From positions 1 to 64,000 of the forward strand of contig CALUMH010000011.1 of NCBI GenBank assembly GCA_944321685.1: a stretch of 64,000 bases of DNA. Direction: 5' to 3'. The notes under the pieces are model-generated. The model ran no database searches. It was not told where the DNA came from and saw nothing but the letters and a program-made list of their open reading frames with translations. The position numbers and the translations under genes are program-made. Within the stretch, counting starts at the first letter, position 1. Each line of letters begins with the position of its first letter. Origin of the DNA: an uncultured Muribaculaceae bacterium (GTDB lineage Bacteria; Bacteroidota; Bacteroidia; Bacteroidales; Muribaculaceae). This document shows, piece after piece, positions 7,173 through 14,930 of this stretch.

Positions 7173-9562
7173 TTATTAAGTTCTATTTTGTCGCCTTTTT
7201 TCAATTCGATGGTGAAAAATCCGTCTTTGGCATCAGCCTTTTTGTCGATTCCTTTTACGCGAACCGATTTTATACCCTTCGGCAACTTTATTGTGAAAGT
7301 ACCGTCGGCTGTTGCAGTAAGCGATGCACTTGTGATTTTGCCTTTATTCCACGAAGCCGATACCTCGGCACCGCCTTTTACGCACAGCCCTTTGAAGCTG
7401 CCTTCGTTCCATTCGCGTGGCATACATGGAAGGAATTCAACATACCCTTCGTGGCACTGTACGAGCATCTCGGCTATTCCTGCCGCGCCGGCCATATTTC
7501 CGTCGATGGCAAAAATGTCGTATGGCGCACCTGCGATTCCTTCAGGTGAAATGGTAAACAGGTTTTCGCGGCTCAGTTTACCAAGCAATGTGTTAACGCT
7601 GTTTGTGGCCTTGTCGGTTTGTTTTAGGCGTGCATAGTAGCATATCATGTTGGCCCGGCTCCATTCCACATCTTCCCAACCTTCGGCATTCAATCGGCGT
7701 TCTATGGTAACATTGGCAGCATCAGCCAATTCAGGAGTTTTGTCGAGTGTGATTTGAGCATACGGGTATAATGATAACAAGTGTGTGGTGTGGCGATGGT
7801 TGGGTTGTGTTTCATCGAAATCTTCATACCATTCCATTACGCCGCCATATTTCTTGCTGATCCTGATGGGGGGAAGTTTTGCTACCACGGCACGCAATGA
7901 GTCGGCAAAAGGTTTGTCGATGTTAAGCAATTCCGATGAACTGATGCAGGCGTTCATGATTTCGTAAGCAAAAACGCGGTCACAGGTAGGCATCATTGCT
8001 GCGCACAGGTTTTGACCATTCCAACCAAACGAGTTTTCGGGTGATATGCTTGGCCCCGTCACCATATACCCGGTTTTGGGGTCTTCTACCATATAGTCGA
8101 GCAGGAATTGGGCGTTACCCTTGAGCAATGGATAGGCAACTTCGGCCAGGAACTTGCGGTCGTGAGTGTATTCATATTGCGTCCACAAGTGAGTGGCGAG
8201 CCAACTGCCGGCTGTGGGGTGCAATCCCCACCATATAGCTCCCGACAATGCCGAGAAGCCCCACACGTTGGCTGTGGTGTGAGCAGTCCAGCCTCGGCAG
8301 CCATATACCTTTTGTGCTGTTTCCTCGCCATAGTATGCAAGGTCGTTGATATAATTGAACAGTGGAATGTTGCATTCGGCAAGGTTGCCTACGTTGGCCA
8401 ACCAATAGTTTTGCTGGGTGTTGATGTCGAGGTGGTAGTCGTTGGTCCAGCCCATGTTGCAGGCGAGATTGTCGTTGAAGAATCCTTGTAATGCAATGGG
8501 TAGCGGCGAGTTTTCACGTGATGAAGCTATCGTCAAGTAGCGTCCAAACTGGAAAAACAGTTCGTGCAGCCCGGCATCGGTTCCGCCATCTTCAACGGCT
8601 TGGCGGCGAACATCGGTGGGTGTGTTACTATTGTCCTTGCCCAGCGTTAGCGACACGCGTGAGAAGAGGGGCGAGTAGTCGGCAATGTGTTCGCGCTTCA
8701 AGTCCTCGAAATCGGTGCTTAGGGCATTATTTACAGTCTTAATGCACAATGGTTTATAATATTCGTTCTTATAGTCGGTTCTAACATTGGCGATAATTTT
8801 TACCGCATCGGCGTTGGAAACTATTATTGAGCTGTCGGTTGCAGTTATGAGTCCGTTGTCGGCATCAATGGCAATGCGTCCGATGAAGCATACACCGCGT
8901 TCGGCCTCATTGTTGTGCAGCGATGCGCGGCCCTCGAAAATCAATTGGCCGTTTTCGGTCCTTATTTCGGCCTTACGCAGCAAGTCGAGTGTCATCTCGA
9001 ATGATATTGCCCCCTTGCGGCTTGCCGTGAAATTCATGGCAAGCACGTCGTCGGGATTTGAGGCGATGTATTCGCGGGAATATTCGGTATCACCGATTTT
9101 GTATGTGACGCTGCTCACAGCATTAGTCAGGTCGAGTTGTCGGCGATAGCTGCTTGTTTCTCCTTGAGGGTAAGAAAATTTCAATTTCATGTCTCCAATG
9201 GGAAGATGCGATCCAAACGACCCTGTGCGCCCTGTAAGGCTGTCGTTTGCTATCCTGTTCACCTCGTCGTGTCGCCCGTCGAGCGACATCTGCTGCAACT
9301 TCCGCATACGTTCCTTGCCAAACGGGCGGTCTTGCGTGGGATTGTATCCTCCCGACCACATACTCGATTCGTTGAGGGCTATGGTTTCTTCTTCCACACC
9401 GCCATATATCATGGCTCCAAGGCGACCGTTGCCAATTGGCAGGGCTTTCATCCATTCGTCGGCGGGTTGGCGATACCACATCATGGTGTCATCGGCCAAG
9501 GCACCGGTGCAGGTTGCCCATGCAACGCAACACCCGATTACAAGTTTCGTATATATCTTCAT
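7169..9562 (-). CDS. GH95 family alpha-L-fucosidase (or alpha-L-galactosidase)
   Basis: GH95 enzymes are inverting exo-enzymes that remove terminal alpha-1,2-L-fucose, or L-galactose in some members. The 797-residue form starting MKIYTKLVIG has a signal peptide (about 1-23), N-terminal beta domain (PIGNGRLGAM, 42-51), and the (alpha/alpha)6 barrel with DYHLDINTQQNYW (375-387), MEWYEDFDE (E577, expected acid), HRHTTHLLSLYP (589-600) and DGNMAG (D687). In the bifidobacterial reference two Asn act near the water; here N381 is kept but the first is D379. An upstream in-frame start at 9667 adds 35 residues that hide the signal peptide, so 9562 is chosen. It is first in the leftward GH95-GH92 operon. 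Confidence 0.92.
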   Translation of the reverse strand: MKIYTKLVIGCCVAWATCTGALADDTMMWYRQPADEWMKALPIGNGRLGAMIYGGVEEETIALNESSMWSGGYNPTQDRPFGKERMRKLQQMSLDGRHDEVNRIANDSLTGRTGSFGSHLPIGDMKLKFSYPQGETSSYRRQLDLTNAVSSVTYKIGDTEYSREYIASNPDDVLAMNFTASRKGAISFEMTLDLLRKAEIRTENGQLIFEGRASLHNNEAERGVCFIGRIAIDADNGLITATDSSIIVSNADAVKIIANVRTDYKNEYYKPLCIKTVNNALSTDFEDLKREHIADYSPLFSRVSLTLGKDNSNTPTDVRRQAVEDGGTDAGLHELFFQFGRYLTIASSRENSPLPIALQGFFNDNLACNMGWTNDYHLDINTQQNYWLANVGNLAECNIPLFNYINDLAYYGEETAQKVYGCRGWTAHTTANVWGFSALSGAIWWGLHPTAGSWLATHLWTQYEYTHDRKFLAEVAYPLLKGNAQFLLDYMVEDPKTGYMVTGPSISPENSFGWNGQNLCAAMMPTCDRVFAYEIMNACISSSELLNIDKPFADSLRAVVAKLPPIRISKKYGGVMEWYEDFDETQPNHRHTTHLLSLYPYAQITLDKTPELADAANVTIERRLNAEGWEDVEWSRANMICYYARLKQTDKATNSVNTLLGKLSRENLFTISPEGIAGAPYDIFAIDGNMAGAAGIAEMLVQCHEGYVEFLPCMPREWNEGSFKGLCVKGGAEVSASWNKGKITSASLTATADGTFTIKLPKGIKSVRVKGIDKKADAKDGFFTIELKKGDKIELNK

Positions 9563-9591
9563 AGTAAAAAAGTATGTATTAGTTTCCGAGG

Positions 9592-9599
9592 CAAATTTA
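9592..9599 (-). promoter_or_regulatory. Possible -7 box for the GH95-GH92 operon
   Basis: On the minus strand this reads TAAATTTG, matching TAnnTTTG, 30 bp before the GH95 ATG. No clear -33 box, which could fit an activator-dependent promoter. Pattern match only. Confidence 0.4.
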
Positions 9600-9944
9600 G
9601 AGTGTATATATATGTGTGTGTTATAAACATCACTTCTTAATATGCCGTAATTCAGCCAAATGTGCATTATTGGTGCATTTGTGTCAATAATTGGCGCATT
9701 TGTTCGGTACCGAAGGCTGCCATGTGGGGCTCGTACCGAAAAGAGGCTGATTATGTGAATATAGGCAAACTACTTTTAATATAATGTTAATAATATTTCA
9801 CATTTAGATGTAAGTGGTTGGGAACTAATAAATTACCTCCCCTGTTTTTAACTATTGTTAACAAATTGCTGTATTTGTGAGTAGTTCGGGGTCATTTAGG
9901 CACTTGGCAGCGAGGGATATTTTGCTTTAATTTGCATGAATTAA
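9600..9944. other. Divergent control region between GH95 operon and HTCS
   Basis: AT-rich non-coding DNA that must hold control elements for both directions. It contains short repeats such as GTGCATTATTGGTGCATTTG and GGCGCATTTG near 9662-9700, but no open reading frame or RNA gene that I can support. Confidence 0.4.
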
Positions 9945-9996
9945 GAGCCTGTTTAAATTTTGTTCAAATAAAAAGTGGAGAAATTTAAACAGGCTC
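9945..9996. repeat. Perfect 16-bp inverted repeat before the HTCS gene
   Basis: GAGCCTGTTTAAATTT (9945-9960) is repeated exactly in inverted form at 9981-9996 with a 20-bp spacer. It ends 79 bp before the regulator's start. It could be an mRNA hairpin in the leader, an operator, or a small relic of a mobile element. There is no T-run after it. Confidence 0.8.
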
Positions 9997-10075
9997 GGGA
10001 ATTTGAAAAATGGTTGTTGCGGCAATTAAAAAAAACTGCCCGGCAAATCCCAAGAACACCTTTACCCGTTACATC

Positions 10076-13000
10076 ATGAATAATATAAAATTGTTGTTTT
10101 TTTTAATCTTGGCTGTTGGTGTGTCGTGTGTTAATACAATGGCAGGCACGGTCGCATCTGATTATTCATTTGTGAACATCGGCAGCGAGAATGGATTGTC
10201 GCAAAGCAATGTCAAAACTATTTTGCAGGATAGTTATGGATTTATGTGGTTTGGCACAAAAAACGGGTTGAACCGTTACGACGGGAGCCGCATAGTTGCC
10301 ATAGACTGTTGCGACCATGAGAAAAAACGCAGTAATCATAATATATCGGCACTGTTTGAGGATGTTGACCGCCGCTTATGGGTGGGTACCGACGAAGGGG
10401 TGTATATATATGATATAAAGCATGATGAATTTGAATTTATCGATAATCGTGCACCCGACGGTGTGATGATGGAAAACTGGGTGGCCTGCATCGACCGGGA
10501 CTATAACGGGAATATATGGATAGTGGTGCCCGACAAAGGCATTTTCAGATGGAGCGACAATGATTTGTTCCACTATACATTACCTTCGCACGACCAACCG
10601 AGCGACTTGTGTGTCACCGAGGATGGTTGTGTGTGGGTGTGCGGTTGGAATATGGGATTGATGAAATATGACCCGGCTGCCGATAAATTTGTGCAGGTGT
10701 CGCATGACAGCCGCGGCCGGTCGTTGCTCGGCATTGAGACCAATACCATTAGTGCCGATGGTGACTGCTTGCTGATGGCTGTGCAGAGCGGGGGCCTGAT
10801 GAAATATGATTTTGTAAAGAATATGCTTGCCGATGTGGTTGTACCCGAATTGCATCACACTTTTGTGCGCAATGCCGAAGTTTATGGCGATGAAATATGG
10901 GCAGGTACGCACAACGGATTGTATGTGATTAACGAAAAAAACGGCGATATGGTTCATTTAAAATCAAGTATCACAGAGCCTAACAGCCTTTCCGACAATA
11001 TCATATACACCATATACCGTGACCGTGAGGGCGGAACTTGGCTTGGAACAATGTTCGGCGGTGTTAATTACTATGCCAAGCGCAACCTTAATTTCATGAA
11101 GTTGTTGCCCAGGAATAGTCAAAACTCGTTATCGAGCCGCAGGATAAGGGAACTTGTTGCCGATGGCGACTGCATATATGTGGGAACCGAGGATGCAGGG
11201 ATGAATGTGCTTGATGTTAAGGCGCTGAATGTGACGCGAATTACTTATCCAGCACATATGAAAGAACCTGTTACGCTTGCTTTGTGTTCGTATGACGGTA
11301 ATGCATATTGCAGCTATTTCAAGGAAGGATTGCAGGTGATTGACCGGCAAGGGCACGACAAGTTTTATTTTAATTCGCAATTGGGCATAAAAAACAGCAT
11401 TTATGCCATGACAGTTGACAGTAAAGGCCGTTTTTGGGCAGGAGGCGATGCGGGGCTTTATTGCTCCCTATCGGCAGAAGCTCTTGATTTTAAACGGATA
11501 GACGATTTTGCCGATGTGTGGATCTGGGATATTTTGGAAACCGGTGATGATGAATTATGGCTTGCCACAATGGGTTATGGGGCTGTAAAATATAATGTGG
11601 CTACGGGAAGGGTGAAATTTTATACCAACGATCCGGCCGACGACCGGTCGCTGAGTTCAAATTCGGTGAGTTCTATCATGCGCGATTCGGCCGGTAATTT
11701 GTGGTTCTCGACCGACCGTGGCGGTATATGCCGCTATAATGCAGCAACCGATGATTTCTCGTGTTTTTCAATAGAAAACGGTTTACCCGACGATGTGGCA
11801 TATGGCATACTCGAAGACAGTAACGGTTATTTATGGTTCGGAACCAACAGGGGATTGGTTAAGTTCAACCCCAAGGACGAGAGTGTGCGCATATATACCA
11901 CAAAGGAAGGGTTGTGCAGCAACCAGTTTAATTACAAGTCGGCAGTGGAAGGCAGCGACGGGCGTTTTTATTTCGGAACGATAGGCGGACTTGTGTCGTT
12001 TGATCCCGAAGCCGACATAGAGGAGCAACCCGAGGCTCCCATATATTTCACACGGCTGTCGATAGCAAACGAGGAGGTTACAAAGCATACACCCGACTCG
12101 CCCCTCAAGGTGAGCATACTTGAAACCGATAAAATCACGTTGCCTTATGACAAGGCCAGCATAAACCTTGATGTTGCATTGCTGTCTTATTCATCGTCGC
12201 TTGCCAAGGATTATTATTATCGACTTGAACCTGTGGACAAACAGTGGATACGTACAAGCCAGGATGGCATAAGGTATGCTAATTTGTCGCCGGGCGAATA
12301 TGTGTTGCACGTGAGCGCTACTGGCGATGTGAATGCCATTGCCGCGCGGTCGCTTGCAATTACCATTCTGCCGCCATGGTGGCAGACAACCACGGCCATG
12401 GTGTGCTGGTTTATATTGATAGTGTGCATTTTCACCGTGTGGTTTATATGGTATAGGCACCACAAGAACCAGCAACTTGTAGAGCGGCAAAAATTGTTTG
12501 AGATAGAAAAGGAGAAAGAATTGTATGAGAGCAAGGTGGATTTCTTTACCGAAATCGCCCATGAGATACGCACGCCGTTGACGCTGATCAACGGGCCGCT
12601 TGAAATAATCAAGGAGCAAGGGGAAGTGAACGACCCGCAACTTGCCAAGAACCTGCGGGTGATAGGGCAGAATACCCGGCGGCTGCTTGACCTTGCGTCG
12701 CAGTTGCTTGATTTCCAAAAGATAGGTGCCAACAGGTTGAAATTGAAATATGAAACAGTGGACGTGTCGCAACTGTTGCAAGAGACTGTGGCACGGTTTG
12801 AGCCGACATTTGCCCACGACAATAAGGCATTGCAGATAACACGTTGCGAAGAACACTTGATTGCGAATATCGACCGTGAGGCTGTTACCAAAATATTCAG
12901 CAACTTGCTCACCAATGCGTTGAAATATGGCCGCCGGGAGATAAATGTGGAATTGTCGCACATAGGCGGTGAAATGGTGGTTAAGGTGCAGAGCGATGGT

Positions 13001-14140
13001 GAAAAAATTCCTGCCGAGCGAGCCGAGCAGATATTCGAACCGTTTTACCAACTTGACAATCGCACTCGCGAGAAGCGCGGCGTGGGGATAGGCTTGTCGT
13101 TGTCACGCTCGCTTGCCATGGCACACAAGGGAACTCTTGTGCTTGATACTGCCACCGGCGATGATGCCAATACTTTTGTGTTGACAATCCCGCTTAATCC
13201 GGGAGATGGTAGCGATGCGGTAAATGTGAGCGTGGAACCGGTTTTGCCTGTAGGTGGCAATGACAATAACCTGCTTGCCGGGCAGGAAAGTGAAGATGGC
13301 AATGTCAATGATGAGGAAGCGGTGGCCGGCTGCCGCATCTTGGTGGTGGAAGACGAGGCCGACTTGCTTGAGTTTATTTGCGAACGCCTGTCTGAGACAT
13401 TCGAGGTGGAACGTGCCGTTAACGGCAAGGAGGCTCTCGATGTATTGCAGCAAGGAAATATCGACTTGATTCTCAGTGATGTGATGATGCCGGTAATGAA
13501 TGGTATAGATATGTGCAAGAGCATCAAGACCGACCTGAACCTGTGCCACATACCGGTGATATTCCTCACAGCAAAGAATGACATAAACAGCAAGATTGCC
13601 GGATTGAAGGCCGGTGCAGAGTCATATATCGAAAAACCGTTCTCGTTTGATTACTTGAAATCGCAAATAGTTTCGTTGTTGAGCAACCGTCGCAAGGAAC
13701 GTGAAGCATTCTCCAAGCGTCCGTTCTTCCCCATGAAGAATGTGCAGATGAGTAAGGAAGACGAGACTTTCATGGAACGTGCAGTGAAGGTGATAAATGA
13801 CAATATCACCGATGAACAATTCAATGTGGAGCGCCTTGCCGAGGAATTGTGCATGAGTCGGTCGAGCCTGTTGCGTAAAATAAAAAGTGTATTCAATCTG
13901 CCGCCGCTCGATTTTATTCGACTCATAAAATTGAAAAAGGCTGCCGAACTCATACAGGAAGGTAATTACAAGGTGGGAGAAGTGTGCTTTATGGTGGGCT
14001 TCAGTTCCCACAGCTATTTCAGCAAACTGTTCAACAAACAGTTTGGCATGACTCCCAAGGATTTCGAGAAACAGGTACAGTCACGCCGTGAACAGTCACG
14101 CGGCAAGTCGGCCGCAACCGACAGCCTGCCGGGTGAATGA
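10076..14140 (+). CDS. Hybrid two-component system (HTCS) sensor-regulator
   Basis: HTCS proteins join periplasmic sensing, kinase and DNA-binding modules in one inner-membrane polypeptide and activate nearby polysaccharide utilisation genes. The 1,354-residue protein starting MNNIKLLFF has a signal sequence, a run of beta-propeller repeats (WFGTKNGLNRYD, WVGTDEGVYIYD, WFGTNRGLVKF and others, to about 680), a Y_Y_Y domain (about 700-760), a membrane helix (about 774-796), a HisKA domain with AHEIRTPLTL (H829), an HATPase domain (NLLTNALKYG, GVGIGLSLS), a receiver domain (LSDVMMPVMNG, D1135; lysine in YIEKPF), and an AraC-type HTH (about 1245-1345). A start at 10010 would bury the signal sequence. 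Likely targets are the flanking GH operons and the SusCD locus. Confidence 0.95.
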   Translation: MNNIKLLFFLILAVGVSCVNTMAGTVASDYSFVNIGSENGLSQSNVKTILQDSYGFMWFGTKNGLNRYDGSRIVAIDCCDHEKKRSNHNISALFEDVDRRLWVGTDEGVYIYDIKHDEFEFIDNRAPDGVMMENWVACIDRDYNGNIWIVVPDKGIFRWSDNDLFHYTLPSHDQPSDLCVTEDGCVWVCGWNMGLMKYDPAADKFVQVSHDSRGRSLLGIETNTISADGDCLLMAVQSGGLMKYDFVKNMLADVVVPELHHTFVRNAEVYGDEIWAGTHNGLYVINEKNGDMVHLKSSITEPNSLSDNIIYTIYRDREGGTWLGTMFGGVNYYAKRNLNFMKLLPRNSQNSLSSRRIRELVADGDCIYVGTEDAGMNVLDVKALNVTRITYPAHMKEPVTLALCSYDGNAYCSYFKEGLQVIDRQGHDKFYFNSQLGIKNSIYAMTVDSKGRFWAGGDAGLYCSLSAEALDFKRIDDFADVWIWDILETGDDELWLATMGYGAVKYNVATGRVKFYTNDPADDRSLSSNSVSSIMRDSAGNLWFSTDRGGICRYNAATDDFSCFSIENGLPDDVAYGILEDSNGYLWFGTNRGLVKFNPKDESVRIYTTKEGLCSNQFNYKSAVEGSDGRFYFGTIGGLVSFDPEADIEEQPEAPIYFTRLSIANEEVTKHTPDSPLKVSILETDKITLPYDKASINLDVALLSYSSSLAKDYYYRLEPVDKQWIRTSQDGIRYANLSPGEYVLHVSATGDVNAIAARSLAITILPPWWQTTTAMVCWFILIVCIFTVWFIWYRHHKNQQLVERQKLFEIEKEKELYESKVDFFTEIAHEIRTPLTLINGPLEIIKEQGEVNDPQLAKNLRVIGQNTRRLLDLASQLLDFQKIGANRLKLKYETVDVSQLLQETVARFEPTFAHDNKALQITRCEEHLIANIDREAVTKIFSNLLTNALKYGRREINVELSHIGGEMVVKVQSDGEKIPAERAEQIFEPFYQLDNRTREKRGVGIGLSLSRSLAMAHKGTLVLDTATGDDANTFVLTIPLNPGDGSDAVNVSVEPVLPVGGNDNNLLAGQESEDGNVNDEEAVAGCRILVVEDEADLLEFICERLSETFEVERAVNGKEALDVLQQGNIDLILSDVMMPVMNGIDMCKSIKTDLNLCHIPVIFLTAKNDINSKIAGLKAGAESYIEKPFSFDYLKSQIVSLLSNRRKEREAFSKRPFFPMKNVQMSKEDETFMERAVKVINDNITDEQFNVERLAEELCMSRSSLLRKIKSVFNLPPLDFIRLIKLKKAAELIQEGNYKVGEVCFMVGFSSHSYFSKLFNKQFGMTPKDFEKQVQSRREQSRGKSAATDSLPGE

Positions 14141-14158
14141 TTTAGTGATAAAAATATA

Positions 14159-14190
14159 TTTGTATATATAGGATATATTATATATATTTG
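14159..14190 (+). promoter_or_regulatory. Promoter of the toxin-antitoxin pair
   Basis: TTTG at 14159-14162, a 20-bp spacer and TATATTTG at 14183-14190 form a full match to the Bacteroidota promoter. It lies 22 bp before the antitoxin ATG. The spacer and leader are TATATA-rich and could include the antitoxin operator. Confidence 0.65.
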
Positions 14191-14212
14191 CTATAAAATA
14201 TAAATTATAATT

Positions 14213-14473
14213 ATGGATATAGCAGTACAGCCCTTTAAAAGAAAAGTAATAGATATTCCTGCCGATACATTCCGTTTCCTTTCGATTAAGGCTGCGGGAA
14301 AAGGTATGAATTTAAAAAAATATATAGAAAGTTTGCTACAAAAAGATGTCGAAGATCTCGAAAATCTTGACGATAGTAGTTTGTATGCTTATTTGATGCA
14401 AAATCGTCCGGATGGACTCGTTCCTGCTGATAAAGAAGAGCAAGATGAATTCTGTAAATGGCTTAAACAATGA
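14213..14473 (+). CDS. Antitoxin of a type II toxin-antitoxin pair, RHH-like
   Basis: The 86-residue protein begins with a strand-helix-helix pattern (VIDIPADTFRFLSIKAA, then MNLKKYIESLL) like ribbon-helix-helix DNA-binding antitoxins. It ends in an acidic tail (PADKEEQDEFCKWLKQ) of the kind that wraps the toxin. It overlaps the RelE-like gene by 4 bp (ATGA), the usual antitoxin-first order. Expected roles are to neutralise the toxin and repress the shared promoter. No specific family name is claimed. The pair is much richer in A+T than its neighbours. Confidence 0.75.
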   Translation: MDIAVQPFKRKVIDIPADTFRFLSIKAAGKGMNLKKYIESLLQKDVEDLENLDDSSLYAYLMQNRPDGLVPADKEEQDEFCKWLKQ

Positions 14474-14772
14474 AAGTCGAGTTTTCTAAGTTTTTTATTA
14501 AATCGGCAAGACGTTTGTCCGGGAAAATGAAGAATTCGCTGAATGATGTCATTGAGGAAGTAAGGAAATCTAATACTATTGAAGAAATCAGCAATTGTCG
14601 AAAACTTGTTGATTTTAATAATGTATATAGAATTCGTATGGGAGACTACAGAGCATTTTTCACTCTTCATGTCAAGATAGAGGGAGATGTTGTGTTTTTT
14701 CAGTATTTGGTATCTCGTGGGGAAGTCTATGATAAAAAGAATATACAAAAGTTGCGGTTGATTGACGATTAG
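14470..14772 (+). CDS. RelE/ParE-superfamily toxin
   Basis: The 100-residue protein has the small RelE/ParE fold pattern: an N-terminal strand and helix (VEFSKFFIKSARRL), a helix ending near ISNCRKLVD, and the strands NVYRIRMGDYRAFF and VVFFQYLVSRGEVYDKK. The YRIRMGDYRAFF block is typical of the superfamily. RelE members cleave mRNA on the ribosome and ParE members poison gyrase; sequence alone does not tell which. It is translationally coupled to the antitoxin gene. The low G+C of the pair and its position between a PUL regulator and PUL enzymes suggest it was inserted by transfer. Confidence 0.85.
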   Translation: MKVEFSKFFIKSARRLSGKMKNSLNDVIEEVRKSNTIEEISNCRKLVDFNNVYRIRMGDYRAFFTLHVKIEGDVVFFQYLVSRGEVYDKKNIQKLRLIDD

Positions 14773-14930
14773 CCGCATTTTTGTTGCAAACACGTCATTA
14801 TTGCGTTATTATGGGTGCGCTGACGCAAATGTGCTATTTTGTGGTGCGTAGTTTTTATGGTTGTTGGTTATGTGGTTATAATTTTGTCGTGCATAAACCT
14901 GCAAGTGAATTTTTAATACTATTATAACTG

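Noticed and set aside
9945..9996. Phase-variable invertible promoter before the HTCS gene
   Set aside because: The 20-bp spacer is too short to carry a promoter, and known Bacteroidota invertible promoters are longer.
12191..13051. Long minus-strand frame opposite the HTCS kinase region
   Set aside because: No start context or domain; it is a shadow of the kinase coding sequence.
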